Below, in pieces: positions 20,139 through 31,526 of a DNA stretch of 64,000 nt. The notes below the pieces were generated by a model, which saw nothing but the letters and a program-made list of their open reading frames with translations, searched no databases and was not told the origin of the DNA. Origin of the DNA: Phenylobacterium sp. (lineage in GTDB: Bacteria; Pseudomonadota; Alphaproteobacteria; Caulobacterales; Caulobacteraceae); the NCBI GenBank assembly GCA_020402745.1, contig JADBYZ010000019.1:1-64000 (forward strand), given 5' to 3'. How positions within the stretch are numbered: position 1 is the first letter of the stretch; the number at the start of each line of letters is the position of its first letter. The position numbers and the translations under genes were made by a program.

Positions 20139-21341
20139 TTAGCGTTGGGTCTGTTTCGTCAGGGCGGCGACGCCGGGCAGGGTCTTGCCTTCCATCCATT
20201 CCAGGAAGGCGCCCCCGGCGGTCGAGACAAAGGTGAAGCCTTCGGCGCAGCCGGCGTGGTGCAGGGCCGCGACGGTATCGCCCCCGCCCGCCACAGCGAC
20301 GAGCTTGCCGGCCTTGACCAGGTCGGCGGCGGCGCGGGCCGCCTCCACCGTGCCGCGGTCGAAGGGCGGCATCTCGAAGACGCCGAGCGGGCCGTTCCAG
20401 ATCAGGGTCTTTGAGTTGGCCATGGCCCGGCGCAGGCGCTCCACCGTCTTGGGACCGGCGTCGAGTATCCGCTCTTCGTCGTCCATGGCGCCCAGCTCGC
20501 GCACCCGCGCCGGGGCGCCGGGGGCCAGCTTCTCGGCCACGACGATGTCGATGGGCAGAAAGAGCTTGCAGTTGTGCTGGCCGGCCAGGCGGATGATCTC
20601 GCGCGCCGTGTCCGCCAGGTCCTTCTCGCAGTAGGAGGCGCCGACCTCATGCCCCTGGGCGTAGAGGAAGGTGTTGGCCATGCCCCCGCCGATGGCCAGC
20701 TTGTCCAGCCGGGTCACCAGGTTGGAGAGGAGGTCCAGCTTGGTCGAGACCTTGGAGCCGCCGACAATGCCCATCACCGGGCGCTCGGGCCGGCCCAGGG
20801 CGCGGTCCAGGGCGTTCAGCTCCAGCCGCATCTGCTCGCCGGCGCAGGCGGGCAGGAGGTGGGCCAGGCCCTCGGTGGAGGCGTGCGCCCTGTGGGCGGC
20901 CGAGAAGGCGTCGTTGACATAGAGGTCGCCATTGGCGGCCAGGGCGCGGGCGAAGGCCGGATCATTGGCCTCCTCGCCCGGATAGAAGCGGACATTCTCC
21001 AGGAGGAGGACGTCGCCAGGCGCCATGGCGGCGACGGCGGCCGCCACGTCCTTGCCGGCGCAGTCCGCAACGAAGGTCACAGGACGCCCCAGAACCGCCG
21101 ACAGGGCGGGGGCGATGGGCGCCAGGCTCATCTCCGGCACCCACTTGCCCTTGGGCCGGTCGAAGTGGGCCAGCAGGATCACCTTGGCCCCGCCGGCGCG
21201 CAGCCTCTCGATGGTCGGCACGGCCGCCCTCAGGCGGGTGTCGTCGGTGACCGCGCCGTCCGCCATGGGGACGTTGAAGTCCACCCTGACCAGGGCCCTG
21301 ACGCCGGCCAGGGAAACGTCGTCGAGGGTCTGGAAGGCCAT
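20139..21341 (-). CDS. pgk: Phosphoglycerate kinase
   Basis: Transfers phosphate between 1,3-bisphosphoglycerate and ADP. The 400-residue protein shows the N-terminal signature [16 protein letters not shown], the basic-patch segment [10 protein letters not shown], the hinge [13 protein letters not shown], and the C-terminal [13 protein letters not shown] and [13 protein letters not shown] nucleotide loops. Complete, with no odd features. It begins 4 bases after the gap stop codon and leads into fba, so the three are co-transcribed. Confidence 0.97.
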   Translation of the reverse strand: MAFQTLDDVSLAGVRALVRVDFNVPMADGAVTDDTRLRAAVPTIERLRAGGAKVILLAHFDRPKGKWVPEMSLAPIAPALSAVLGRPVTFVADCAGKDVAAAVAAMAPGDVLLLENVRFYPGEEANDPAFARALAANGDLYVNDAFSAAHRAHASTEGLAHLLPACAGEQMRLELNALDRALGRPERPVMGIVGGSKVSTKLDLLSNLVTRLDKLAIGGGMANTFLYAQGHEVGASYCEKDLADTAREIIRLAGQHNCKLFLPIDIVVAEKLAPGAPARVRELGAMDDEERILDAGPKTVERLRRAMANSKTLIWNGPLGVFEMPPFDRGTVEAARAAADLVKAGKLVAVAGGGDTVAALHHAGCAEGFTFVSTAGGAFLEWMEGKTLPGVAALTKQTQR

Positions 21342-21345
21342 GGGC

Positions 21346-22353
21346 TCAGATCAGGCGGGCCATGGCGGCGGCGGTGTCGGCCATCCGCGTGGAGAAGCCC
21401 CACTCGTTGTCGTACCAGGACAGGATCCGGCCGAGGCCGCCGTCGATCACCTGGGTCTGGGCCAGGTCGACCGTCGAGGAGGCCGCCACATGGTTGAAGT
21501 CGGTGGAGACCAGGGCCTCGTCGGTCACCGCGAGCACGCCCTTCAGGGGGCCTTCGGCGGCGGCGCGCAGGGCGTCGTTGATTTCCTTGACGGTCAGGGT
21601 GCGGCCCGGGGTCCAGACCAGGTCCACGACCGAGACGTTCGGGGTCGGCACCCGGATGGACGAGCCGTCCAGCTTGCCCTGCAATTCGGGGATGACCAGG
21701 CCCAGGGCCTTGGCCGCGCCGGTGGAGGTGGGGATCATGGACATGGCCGCGGCGCGGGCGCGATAGAGGTCCTTGTGCATGGTGTCCAGCGTCGGCTGGT
21801 CGCCCGTATAGGCGTGGATGGTGGTCATGTAGCCGCGCTCGATGCCGGCCAGCTCGTGGAGGACCTTGGCCACCGGGGCGAGGCAGTTGGTGGTGCAAGA
21901 GGCGTTGGAAACCACCAGGTCGGCGGCTGTCAGGGTGTCGTGGTTCACCCCGTAGACGATGGTCTTGTCGGCATTGTCGCAGGGGGCGCTGACGAGGACC
22001 CGCTTGGCGCCGGCCGTCAGGTGGGCGCTGGCCTTGTCCTTGGAGGTGAAGATGCCCGTGCACTCGAAGGCGATGTCGACGCCCAGTTCGCGGTGGGGCA
22101 GTTCGGCGGGATCGCGGACGGCGGTCACCTTGATCTTGCCGCGGCCGACGTCGATCGTGTCGCCGTCCACCTTCACCTCACCGGCGAAGCGACCATGGAC
22201 GCTGTCATAGCGAAACAGGTGGGCGTTGGTCTCGACGGGACCCAGGTCGTTGATCGCCACGACCTCGATGTCGGTCCGGCCGTGCTCGACCAGGGAGCGC
22301 AGGATATTGCGGCCGATCCGGCCGAATCCGTTGATGGCGACACGCACAGTCAT
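21346..22353 (-). CDS. gap: Glyceraldehyde-3-phosphate dehydrogenase (NAD), type I
   Basis: Oxidises and phosphorylates glyceraldehyde 3-phosphate. The 335-residue enzyme starts [19 protein letters not shown] (dinucleotide fold) and contains the active-site cysteine in [15 protein letters not shown], the catalytic histidine after [10 protein letters not shown], and the C-terminal [12 protein letters not shown]. First gene of gap-pgk-fba; a promoter that matches the Caulobacter pattern lies 43-69 bases upstream. Confidence 0.97.
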   Translation of the reverse strand: MTVRVAINGFGRIGRNILRSLVEHGRTDIEVVAINDLGPVETNAHLFRYDSVHGRFAGEVKVDGDTIDVGRGKIKVTAVRDPAELPHRELGVDIAFECTGIFTSKDKASAHLTAGAKRVLVSAPCDNADKTIVYGVNHDTLTAADLVVSNASCTTNCLAPVAKVLHELAGIERGYMTTIHAYTGDQPTLDTMHKDLYRARAAAMSMIPTSTGAAKALGLVIPELQGKLDGSSIRVPTPNVSVVDLVWTPGRTLTVKEINDALRAAAEGPLKGVLAVTDEALVSTDFNHVAASSTVDLAQTQVIDGGLGRILSWYDNEWGFSTRMADTAAAMARLI

Positions 22354-22395
22354 GAATCGGTCTCCGAACCTTTAACTTCGCTGGTTGGCGGCGGT

Positions 22396-22422
22396 TTTTT
22401 AGGTCCGGGGCGGGGAAGTCAA
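22396..22422 (-). promoter_or_regulatory. Candidate housekeeping promoter of gap-pgk-fba
   Basis: Read on the minus strand, TTGACTT (22422-22416) is followed after 12 bases by CCTAAAAA (22403-22396), a good fit to TTGACNN, 10-14 bases, GCTANAWC. Confidence 0.6.
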
Positions 22423-22476
22423 CCCTGACGATCACGGTTTCGAGAGCGACAGGCTCGGTCCCGCCGAATCCTGCGG

Positions 22477-23688
22477 TCAGCCCCCGACGACCCGCACCTT
22501 CCCAGCGGCCTCCACGGCCCGTGTGCGGGCGGTCTCGACGTCGTCGGCGCGGGCCAGGGCCACCCCCATCCGCCGGCGTGCGAAGGCCTCGGGCTTGCCG
22601 AAGAGGCGCAGGTCCGCGCCGGGGACGGACAGGGCCGCCGCGACGCCCTCGAAGGCCACGCCCCGCCCTTCCAGGCCGCCGTAGATCACCGCGCTGGCGC
22701 CGGTCTCGCGCAGGGTGACATCCACGGGCAGGCCCAGTATGGCGCGGGCGTGTAGGGCGAATTCGCTCTGGACCTGGGTGGCCAGGGTGACGAGGCCGGT
22801 GTCGTGCGGGCGGGGGCTGACCTCGGAGAACCAGACGGCGTCGCCCTTCACGAAGAGCTCGACCCCGAAGACGCCCAGCCCGCCCAGTTCAGCGGTCACC
22901 GCCCCGGCGATCTGTCGCGACCGCTCCAGGGCGGCGGAGGACATGGCCTGGGGCTGCCAGCTTTCCACATAGTCGCCCTTCACCTGCCGGTGCCCGATGG
23001 GGGCGCAGAAGTCCGTCCGGACCTGTCCGTCGGCGCCCAGGCTGCGCACCGTCAGCTGGGTGATCTCGAAGTCGAAGTCGACCCGGCCCTCGACGATGAC
23101 CCGGGGCTGCTCCACCCGGCCGCCTTCCAGGGCGTAACGCCAGGCGGCGGCGATACCGTCGGGCGCCTCGACAAAGGACTGGCCCTTGCCGGACGAACTC
23201 ATCACCGGCTTCACGAAGCAGGGAAACCCCGTGACCCGGGCCGCCGCCTCGGCCAGTTCGGCCTCGGAACTGGCGAAGGCGTAGGTGGAGGTCGGCAGGC
23301 CCAGGGTCTCGGCGGCCAGCCGGCGGATGCCCTCGCGGTTCATGGTCAGCTGGGCGGCGCGGGCGGTGGGAATGACGGTCGCCAGGCCCTCGGCCTCGAT
23401 CCGCACCAGTTCATCCGTGGCGATGGCCTCGATCTCGGGCACGATCAGGTGAGGCCGCTCGGCCTCCACCAGGGCGCGCAGGGCGGCGGCATCCGTCATG
23501 GCCAGGACGTGGCTGCGGTGGGCGACCTGCATGGCCGGGGCGTCGGCGTAGCGGTCCGCGGCGATAACCTCGCAGCCCAGGCGCTGGAGCTCGATCACCA
23601 CCTCCTTGCCCAGTTCACCCGAGCCCAGCAGCAGGACCCGGACGGCGGAGGGCGACAGGGGCGTGCCCAGGCGGGCGGGCGGGGCCAC
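22477..23688 (-). CDS. purT: Formate-dependent phosphoribosylglycinamide formyltransferase
   Basis: ATP-grasp enzyme that makes formyl-GAR from GAR, formate and ATP in purine synthesis, an alternative to folate-dependent PurN. The 403-residue protein has the N-terminal [36 protein letters not shown], the ATP-grasp lysine segment [18 protein letters not shown], and the substrate loop [15 protein letters not shown]. The start is GTG at 23688, 3 bases after the transketolase stop. It sits between tkt and gap, an unusual place for a purine gene, and is probably co-transcribed with tkt. Confidence 0.94.
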   Translation of the reverse strand: MAPPARLGTPLSPSAVRVLLLGSGELGKEVVIELQRLGCEVIAADRYADAPAMQVAHRSHVLAMTDAAALRALVEAERPHLIVPEIEAIATDELVRIEAEGLATVIPTARAAQLTMNREGIRRLAAETLGLPTSTYAFASSEAELAEAAARVTGFPCFVKPVMSSSGKGQSFVEAPDGIAAAWRYALEGGRVEQPRVIVEGRVDFDFEITQLTVRSLGADGQVRTDFCAPIGHRQVKGDYVESWQPQAMSSAALERSRQIAGAVTAELGGLGVFGVELFVKGDAVWFSEVSPRPHDTGLVTLATQVQSEFALHARAILGLPVDVTLRETGASAVIYGGLEGRGVAFEGVAAALSVPGADLRLFGKPEAFARRRMGVALARADDVETARTRAVEAAGKVRVVGG

Positions 23689-23691
23689 GGC

Positions 23692-25665
23692 TCAGCCCAG
23701 CTTCTGGCGGACGGCGTCGGCCACCGCCTGGGGCGTGATGGCGAAGGCTTCATAGAGCCGCTCGGCCGGGGCGGAGGCGCCAAAGCCCTTCATGCCGACA
23801 AAGATCCCGTCGGCGCCGATGAAGCGGGCCCAGCCCATGCGGACACCCGCCTCGACGGCGGCCCTGACCTCGGTCTCGCCGATGACGGCGGCCTTGTACC
23901 GGTCGGTCTGGGCCTCGAAGAGCTCCCAGCAGGGGGTGGAGACCACGCGGGTCCCGATGCCCTCGGCCTCGAGCAGGTCACGGGCGGCCAGGGCCACGGC
24001 CACCTCGGTGCCCGAGGCGAACAGGGTGACCCGGGCGGACGACCCGGCGGCGGCCAGCTGGTAGGCGCCGTGGGCCGACAGGTTCTCACCCGAAGCGGCC
24101 GTGCGCACGGCGGGAACCTTCTGCCGGGACAGGGCCATGACCGACGGCGTGGTCCGGGCCGATACGGCCAGCTTCCAGCACTCGGCGGTCTCCACCGCGT
24201 CGGCGGGGCGGAAGACCAGGAGGTTGGGCATGGCCCGCAGCGAGGCCACGTGCTCCACCGGCTGGTGGGTGGGGCCGTCCTCGCCGACGCCGATGGAGTC
24301 ATGGGTCATCACGTGGACGACCCGGGCCCCCATCAGGGCGCCCAGGCGGATGGCGGGCCGCGAATAGTCCGAGAAGACCAGGAAGGTGCCCGAGAAGGGG
24401 ATCACGCCGCCATGCAGGGCCATCCCGTTCATGGCCGCGGCCATGCCGTGTTCGCGCACGCCCCAGTGGACGTACCGCCCCGCATAGTCCGGGACGTCGA
24501 AGGCGGCGGTTCCCTTGACGAAGGTGTTGTTCGATCCGGTCAGGTCCGCTGAGCCGCCGATCATCTCGGGAATGGCCGGGAAGAGGTGGTCGAGGGCCGA
24601 GCCGGAGTGCTGGCGGGTGGCCGCCGCGGGCCTGGCGTCCGCCGCCGCGGCGATGTGGGCGTCTAGGGCCTCGAAGGCCCCGGGGGGAAGCTCGCCGGCC
24701 ACGGCGCGCTGGAAGTCGGCGGCCTTGGGCGAGGCCGACAGGCGGCCCTGCCAGGACTTGCGGGTGCGCACACCCCTCCGGCCCGCCCGGCGCCAGGCCT
24801 TCACCAGGTCGTCCGGAAGCTCGAAGGGCGGCAGGTCCCAGCCCATGGCCTTGCGGGCCTCGGCGACCTCGCTGTCGAACAGGGTGTAGCCGTGGCTGTG
24901 GGGGTCGCCTTCCTTGGGCCCGGCGCCCTTGGAGATGCGGGTGCGACAGGCGATCAGGGTCGGGCGGTCCTGCTTGGTCGCCCAGCGAAGGGCTGCGGCG
25001 ATCTTGCCGTGGTCGTGCCCGTCCACCGCCTTGACCGCCCAGCCATAGGCCTTGAAGCGGGCCAGCTGGTCACCGGTCTCGGCGATGGTCGCCTCACCAT
25101 CGATGGTGGTGTTGTTGTCGTCGAACAGGACGGTCAGCCGGTTCAGCCGGAAGCGGCCCGCGATGGAGGCGGCCTCGTGGCTGACGCCCTCCATGAGGCA
25201 GCCGTCGCCGGCGATGACCCAGGTGCGGTGGTCGACCAGGTCCTCGCCGAACCGGGCGGCCAGATGGCGCTCGGCCATCGCCATGCCCACGGCTGTGGCG
25301 ATGCCCTGGCCCAGGGGACCGGTGGTGGTCTCGACCCCCGGGGTGTGCCCGAACTCCGGGTGCCCGGGGGTGTTGGAGCCCCACTGCCGGAAGTTCCGGA
25401 TCTGGTCCATGGTCATCGCCTTGAACCCGGTCAGGTGCAGCAGGGCGTAGATCAGCATGGAGCCGTGGCCGGCCGACAGGACAAAGCGGTCGCGGTCAGC
25501 CCAGTCGGGCCGGGAGGCGTCGAACTTCAGAAACTTCGTCCACAACACCGTGGCGACATCAGCCATACCCATCGGCATGCCCTGGTGGCCGGACTTGGCC
25601 CTGTGCACCGCATCCATCGAGAGGACGCGGATGGCGTCGGCCATTTTCACGGGCGAGACAGGCAT
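23692..25665 (-). CDS. tkt: Transketolase
   Basis: Thiamine-diphosphate enzyme that moves two-carbon units between sugar phosphates in the pentose phosphate pathway. The 657-residue protein has the N-terminal HRAKSGHQGMPMG, the ThDP/metal motif GDGCLMEGVSHEAASIAG ending near VLFDDNNTTIDG, the catalytic glutamate region RYVHWGVREHGMAAAMNG, and the C-terminal ATGTEVAVAL-like stretch (FASGTEVAVALAA). Start 25665 (MPVSPVKMADAIRVL) is chosen because the frame upstream has no family similarity and overlaps the divergent gene's promoter. It heads a leftward group with purT and then gap-pgk-fba. Confidence 0.95.
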   Translation of the reverse strand: MPVSPVKMADAIRVLSMDAVHRAKSGHQGMPMGMADVATVLWTKFLKFDASRPDWADRDRFVLSAGHGSMLIYALLHLTGFKAMTMDQIRNFRQWGSNTPGHPEFGHTPGVETTTGPLGQGIATAVGMAMAERHLAARFGEDLVDHRTWVIAGDGCLMEGVSHEAASIAGRFRLNRLTVLFDDNNTTIDGEATIAETGDQLARFKAYGWAVKAVDGHDHGKIAAALRWATKQDRPTLIACRTRISKGAGPKEGDPHSHGYTLFDSEVAEARKAMGWDLPPFELPDDLVKAWRRAGRRGVRTRKSWQGRLSASPKAADFQRAVAGELPPGAFEALDAHIAAAADARPAAATRQHSGSALDHLFPAIPEMIGGSADLTGSNNTFVKGTAAFDVPDYAGRYVHWGVREHGMAAAMNGMALHGGVIPFSGTFLVFSDYSRPAIRLGALMGARVVHVMTHDSIGVGEDGPTHQPVEHVASLRAMPNLLVFRPADAVETAECWKLAVSARTTPSVMALSRQKVPAVRTAASGENLSAHGAYQLAAAGSSARVTLFASGTEVAVALAARDLLEAEGIGTRVVSTPCWELFEAQTDRYKAAVIGETEVRAAVEAGVRMGWARFIGADGIFVGMKGFGASAPAERLYEAFAITPQAVADAVRQKLG

Positions 25666-25795
25666 GGCGGGAATCCGGTTGTCGGCGGAAGGAGGCTTGG
25701 GCCTCGCACAGGGGGCCGGAAGGGTCAAGAAAGGTAAGTGTTCCGGCGGCGCGGCGGATGGCGCTATAGAGGAAAGGCAACCTCCGGAGTCCCTC

Positions 25796-26059
25796 ATGAC
25801 CCAGGACGAAACCGCCCTCGACCAGGCCGCACGGCGGCTGGATCGGGCCCTGGCCCTTCTCGAGCAGGAACTGGCGGGACGCCGGTCCGGCGGTGAGGGC
25901 GAGCTCTTCGACCCGGCCCGCAGCAGCCTGGCGGCCGAGCTGGAGCGTAGCCGCGAGCGCGAGCGTCAGCTTGAGACCGCCGGCGCCGAGGCATCCCGCG
26001 CCCTCGGGCAAGCCATCGCCCAGATCGAGTCGGTGCTGGGCGACGGCAAGGGCGACTGA
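25796..26059 (+). CDS. Small coiled-coil protein, DUF4164-like
   Basis: An 87-residue acidic protein with two heptad-rich helices (ALDQAARRLDRALALLEQEL and LAAELERSRERERQLETAG) and an IESVLGDG-like end. It resembles the DUF4164 family that lies next to zapA in alphaproteobacteria, whose function is unknown; a role near the division ring is suggested only by position. The start is ATG 25796; the longer open frame upstream runs antisense to tkt. A -10-like GCTATAGA (25763-25770) lies upstream. The zapA gene starts 3 bases after its stop. Confidence 0.75.
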   Translation: MTQDETALDQAARRLDRALALLEQELAGRRSGGEGELFDPARSSLAAELERSRERERQLETAGAEASRALGQAIAQIESVLGDGKGD

Positions 26060-26062
26060 TCC

Positions 26063-26389
26063 ATGGCTCAGGTGACCCTCAGCGTAAACGGTCGTCCCTA
26101 CGCCGTCGGCTGCGAGGATGGCCAGGAAGCCCACCTCACCGAACTGGCCCGACTGTTCGATACCCAGGTCCGGCAGGTCTCGCAGGATGTCGGTCAGCTG
26201 GGCGAGACCCGACTCTTCCTGATGGCGGCCCTGCTCCTTGCCGATGAGCTTTCGGATCTCCGCGGTCGCCTGGCCGGCCTGCAGGCCGACCATGCCCGGC
26301 TCCAGTCCGAGGCCGGGACCGTCGAGGGCCGGGCTGTCGCCGCCCTGGAGGCCGCCGCCCGTCGCATCGAGAAGCTGGCCGGGGCCTGA
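26063..26389 (+). CDS. zapA: Cell division protein ZapA
   Basis: Binds FtsZ and cross-links protofilaments at the division site. The 108-residue protein has the ZapA fold: N-terminal VTLSVNGRPYAVGCEDGQE, then the AHLTELARLFDTQVRQVSQ helix, LMAALLLADELSDLRGRL, and a C-terminal coiled coil extending to ARRIEKLAGA. It follows the coiled-coil gene closely, and 6S RNA and fthC follow it, the usual gammaproteobacterial and alphaproteobacterial order. Confidence 0.9.
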   Translation: MAQVTLSVNGRPYAVGCEDGQEAHLTELARLFDTQVRQVSQDVGQLGETRLFLMAALLLADELSDLRGRLAGLQADHARLQSEAGTVEGRAVAALEAAARRIEKLAGA

Positions 26390-26404
26390 CGCCGCGGGCT
26401 GGCC

Positions 26405-26433
26405 TTGCCGCAGCCCCCCCCGGGGCCTAGATT
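26405..26433 (+). promoter_or_regulatory. Promoter of 6S RNA
   Basis: TTGCCGC (26405-26411) and CCTAGATT (26426-26433) are 14 bases apart, a close match to the Caulobacter housekeeping consensus, and place the start near 26440. Confidence 0.6.
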
Positions 26434-26439
26434 GGAGCG

Positions 26440-26606
26440 CGGCGGGTCTTGCTGCAGCTCGCGTCGAAGGCGACTAATCCCAGCGACCTTAATTCACTCG
26501 AAGGGAGCTGTCCCTGTCCGGGTCCGTGGACCCGGATACATGGTGCCCACCTGGTTATCCAGGTCGAGGGGATTGAACAGTCCTTCACGGTTCCCGCGGC
26601 GCCGCC
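26440..26606 (+). ncRNA. ssrS: 6S RNA
   Basis: Regulatory RNA that binds the housekeeping RNA polymerase by mimicking open promoter DNA. Evidence is the position between zapA and fthC, the conserved place in proteobacteria, a good promoter just upstream, and pairing of the ends (gcggcggg near 26439 with cccgc and gccgc near 26594-26606). The middle can form a long rod with a central bubble around cgactaatcccagcg and gattgaacagtcc. The ends are approximate by about 10 bases. Confidence 0.72.
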
Positions 26607-26627
26607 ACCTCTTTTCCTGGACACGCC

Positions 26628-27212
26628 TTGCCGTCCAACGACCCCCATCCAACCTCCCGGCCGGACCTGCGAAGGCGGCTGAGGCGTCGGCGCAGGGCGC
26701 TCGCGGTCGCTGCGCCTCAGGCGGGCGAGGCCGCAGCCCGGCTCCTGCCCCCCGACGCCTTGCCCCCTGTCCGCACCTTCGCCGCCTATCTGCCGACGGG
26801 CGGCGAGATCGATCCCGGTCCGCTGTCCGCGCGCCTTCTCGCCCTGGGCGTCGAGAGGCTCCTGCCGCGAGCCTTCGAGGACGGGAGCCTGAGGTTCCTT
26901 GACGCCCCGCCGGAGGCGCCTCTCGCGCCCGACGCCGCCGGCGTCCCGGCCCCGCTCCCGGACCGCCCCGAGCGGCGCCCGGACCTCGTCATCGCCCCGC
27001 TTGTCGGCTTCGACCGGTTCGGCGGCCGCCTCGGCCAGGGCGGCGGCCACTACGACCGGGCCCTGGAACGGCTGAGGCGGAACGGCCCCGTCTTCGTCCT
27101 GGGCCTGGCCTATGCCGGGCAGGAGGTAGACAGGCTGGCGCTTGAGCCCCACGATCAGACACTTGACGCCGTCCTGACAGAGGTCGGATACCGCCGCCTC
27201 CCGCAGGCCTGA
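26628..27212 (+). CDS. fthC: 5-formyltetrahydrofolate cyclo-ligase
   Basis: Converts 5-formyltetrahydrofolate to methenyl-tetrahydrofolate with ATP, returning it to the one-carbon pool. The 194-residue protein has an arginine-rich N-terminus ([15 protein letters not shown]), FAAYLPTGGEIDPGPL, and the signature LVGFDRFGGRLGQGGGHYDR with its glycine-rich phosphate loop. The start appears to be TTG at 26628, soon after 6S RNA; a later start in the arginine stretch is possible. It is also called ygfA when linked to ssrS. Confidence 0.9.
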   Translation: MPSNDPHPTSRPDLRRRLRRRRRALAVAAPQAGEAAARLLPPDALPPVRTFAAYLPTGGEIDPGPLSARLLALGVERLLPRAFEDGSLRFLDAPPEAPLAPDAAGVPAPLPDRPERRPDLVIAPLVGFDRFGGRLGQGGGHYDRALERLRRNGPVFVLGLAYAGQEVDRLALEPHDQTLDAVLTEVGYRRLPQA

Positions 27213-27221
27213 AGGAACAGC

Positions 27222-28058
27222 ATGCGTTTCGCCTTTTTCGGAGACGTGGTCGGGAAATCCGGCCGGGACGGCCTGACCGACCACCTGCCCGGCCTGCGTC
27301 GGCGTCTCGACCTGGAATTCGTCATCATCAACGCCGAGAACGCTGCGGCGGGGTTCGGCATCACCGAGCGGACCGCCCGCGACCTCTTCGACGCCGGCGC
27401 CGACTGCCTGACCCTGGGCAACCACGCCTGGGACCAGAAGGAGGCCCTGACCTACATCGTTCGCGAGCCCCGGCTGATCCGGCCCCTGAACTATCCCGTT
27501 TTGGCGGACGCCCCGGGACTGGGCGCCAATCTGTTTGAGACCTCAGGCGGACGGCGCATCCTGGTCATCAACCTTCTGGGCCGCGTCCATATGGACAGCC
27601 TGGACGATCCCTTCGCTGCGGTGGACCGCGAGTTGGAGAAGGCGCCCCTCGGCATGGTGGCCGACGCCGTCGTGGTGGACATGCACGCAGAGGTGACCTC
27701 CGAGAAGATGGCCATGGGCCACTTCTGCGATGGACGGGCCAGCCTGGTGGTCGGGACCCACACCCACGTTCCCACCGCCGACGCCCAGATCCTGCCCGGC
27801 GGCACCGCCTACCAGACCGACGCCGGCGCCTGCGCCGACTATGACAGCGTCATCGGCAACATGAAGGACGAGCCGCTCCGCAGGTTCACGACCCGGATCT
27901 CCGGCGGTCGGTTCAAGCCGGCGGAGGGTCCGGCCACCGTATGCGGGGTCTTTGTCGAGACCGACGACACCACGGGCCTCGCCCGGCGGATCGCTCCCAT
28001 CCGGATCGGCGGCCGTCTTGCAGAGACCGTTCCCGAGCTCAGTCCGGCCGTGGCCTGA
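27222..28058 (+). CDS. YmdB-type metallophosphoesterase
   Basis: A 278-residue two-metal phosphoesterase of the TIGR00282/YmdB family; Bacillus YmdB is a cyclic-nucleotide phosphodiesterase. Metal-ligand motifs are FFGDVVGKSGR (residues 4-14), INAENAAAGFGIT, CLTLGNHAWDQKE, VVDMHAEVTSEK and VGTHTHVPTAD, in the family order. The ATG at 27222 lies 9 bases after fthC with gaagga before it, so the two are probably co-transcribed. The 3' end overlaps the convergent EF-hand gene by 20 bases. Confidence 0.88.
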   Translation: MRFAFFGDVVGKSGRDGLTDHLPGLRRRLDLEFVIINAENAAAGFGITERTARDLFDAGADCLTLGNHAWDQKEALTYIVREPRLIRPLNYPVLADAPGLGANLFETSGGRRILVINLLGRVHMDSLDDPFAAVDRELEKAPLGMVADAVVVDMHAEVTSEKMAMGHFCDGRASLVVGTHTHVPTADAQILPGGTAYQTDAGACADYDSVIGNMKDEPLRRFTTRISGGRFKPAEGPATVCGVFVETDDTTGLARRIAPIRIGGRLAETVPELSPAVA

Positions 28059-28695
28059 AGAAGCGTCCGAGCCCGGAGGGCGGAGACTGCCGCGCCCTCA
28101 GCCGAGCCTCGAGGGCCTGGAAGTCCAGACGCCCCGTCGCCTCCGGATCCAGCAGACCGAAACGGCGCATCGCGGCCTTCGACTGTTCGTCGACGGTGAT
28201 CTTGCCATCGTAGTTCAGGTCTGCGCCGCGAACAGGCTGGGGCTCATCCAGGAGACCGAAGGTCGAGGCGCCCTCCAAACCCCTTGCGCGCGGCGCCGGT
28301 CCCCTGCCTTCGGGGCGATCGCCGCGGAAGGCTGAGGACTGAGGCAGAATCTCCGGAGCGATCTCATACTCGTAGGCGGTGTTCTCGAAGCCATCGACGC
28401 GGCCGTCGCGATTGGCGTCGAGACGGGAGTGGAACCGGAGGCCGTCGGCGGTGAACTCCTTCCCGGTCAGGGTCCCGTCACGGTCGGCGTCAGCGCCTGT
28501 GAACCAGTCCAGGAGTCCGACGGGCGATCGGAAGGGCTCGCCGAAAGGACTGATGAACAGGCCGCCTTGCGGCCCCTGAAGGGGCGGAGTTGCGGCCTGG
28601 AGCGCGCCGGCGGTCGTGAGGGCGAGGACAAGTCCGCACACCCCCTGCGCAATCGGACGAGGGAAACGGCAGATGAGCGGGGGACGAGGGTGCAT
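28039..28695 (-). CDS. Secreted EF-hand calcium-binding protein
   Basis: A 218-residue exported protein with three clear 12-residue EF-hand loops: DADRDGTLTGKE, DANRDGRVDGFE and DLNYDGKITVDE, plus a worn fourth (DPEATGRLDFQA). Start 28695 (MHPRPPLICRFPRP) gives a signal peptide with a basic N-terminus and core GVCGLVLALTTAGALQA, cleaved near AAT. Between the EF pairs lies a proline- and arginine-rich linker. A calcium-binding or calcium-sensing role outside the cytoplasm is likely; no partner is evident. It converges on the YmdB gene with a 20-base overlap. Confidence 0.8.
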   Translation of the reverse strand: MHPRPPLICRFPRPIAQGVCGLVLALTTAGALQAATPPLQGPQGGLFISPFGEPFRSPVGLLDWFTGADADRDGTLTGKEFTADGLRFHSRLDANRDGRVDGFENTAYEYEIAPEILPQSSAFRGDRPEGRGPAPRARGLEGASTFGLLDEPQPVRGADLNYDGKITVDEQSKAAMRRFGLLDPEATGRLDFQALEARLRARQSPPSGLGRFFRPRPD

Positions 28696-28865
28696 GATTC
28701 GGACTCCCGGGCGGCTGAGAAGACAGAACGCCTCGCCTGCGGCGTCAATGCGGCGCGAAAGCTTTCCGCACGATATCGGACTTGTCATCCCCTGCGACGT
28801 CCCCGCATCCTCACGGTCCGGTGTCGGGTGTCTGCTCGCTCCGCCACTGAGATCAGGGGTTCGAC

Positions 28866-29234
28866 ATGTTGCACTTTCTCGTTCGCGCCGCCTTCGCCGC
28901 TTTTGGCCTGGCCATCGCCGCCCGGCTCGTCTCCGGGATCACCTATGACGCCCCGATGACTCTCTTCCTGGCGGCCCTGCTGCTGGGCCTGGTCAACGCC
29001 ATCCTGCGGCCCCTCCTCATCCTGCTGACCCTGCCCCTGACAGTGCTGACCTTTGGTCTCTTCCTGCTGTTGATCAACGCGGGGATGATCCTCCTGGTGT
29101 CCAGGATCATTCCGGGCTTCCAGGTCGCCGGTTTCACCCCGGCCCTGCTCGCCGCCCTGATCACTGGCGTGACAAGCTGGGCCGCATACATGCTGCTGGG
29201 CGACGTCAAGCGCATCACCTCTCGGAACGGCTGA
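28866..29234 (+). CDS. Small four-helix membrane protein, phage holin family 4 (DUF360-type)
   Basis: A 122-residue inner-membrane protein with about four hydrophobic helices (residues 4-24, 31-52, 55-80 and 92-113). The segment LLGLVNAILRPLLILLTLPLTV is the signature of a widespread family annotated as phage holin family 4, which in most genomes is chromosomal and not phage-linked; its role is unknown. No phage gene is near here. It converges on groEL, and the groEL terminator lies between them. Confidence 0.82.
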   Translation: MLHFLVRAAFAAFGLAIAARLVSGITYDAPMTLFLAALLLGLVNAILRPLLILLTLPLTVLTFGLFLLLINAGMILLVSRIIPGFQVAGFTPALLAALITGVTSWAAYMLLGDVKRITSRNG

Positions 29235-29258
29235 CCCCACCCCCCGGCGAACGCGCAC

Positions 29259-29291
29259 AAAAAAGGGGGCGGAGCCTGAAGCCCCGCCCCC
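29259..29291 (-). terminator. Intrinsic terminator of groESL
   Basis: Read leftward, a GC hairpin (arms 29265-29272 and 29284-29291, gggggcgg with ccgccccc) is followed by six T (29264-29259 on the minus strand). It lies 24 bases past the groEL stop. Confidence 0.85.
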
Positions 29292-29315
29292 CTGACTTTC
29301 GGGAAACGACCTGGG

Positions 29316-31305
<1,990 letters not shown>

Positions 31306-31362
31306 ATCTTGATCTCTCCGTTTAGGACGAGGGTTTTCGGAACTCCCGGGCCGGAGCCGCTG

Positions 31363-31389
31363 TTGGCAGCCTATGCGCCCGAGTGCTAA
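31363..31389 (-). promoter_or_regulatory. CIRCE operator (HrcA site) of groESL
   Basis: On the minus strand TTAGCACTC (31389-31381) is a perfect CIRCE half, followed by exactly 9 bases and then GGCTGCCAA (31371-31363), which matches 6 of 9 positions of the expected GAGTGCTAA. The HrcA repressor is expected to bind. A CTTGAC box (31428-31423) further upstream could be the -35 of a housekeeping or sigma-32 promoter. Confidence 0.82.
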
Positions 31390-31526
31390 CGCGCCGTGGA
31401 GGTAAGATCGGGGGCGCGCGGAGTCAAGCGCGGGCGGCGGAAACCGGCGCTCAGTTCCGGTTGGACCGGAGCCGCCGCCACCGCTAAGGTCGCGCCGAGC
31501 TGTGACGCCATAACAAGGAAACGCCC

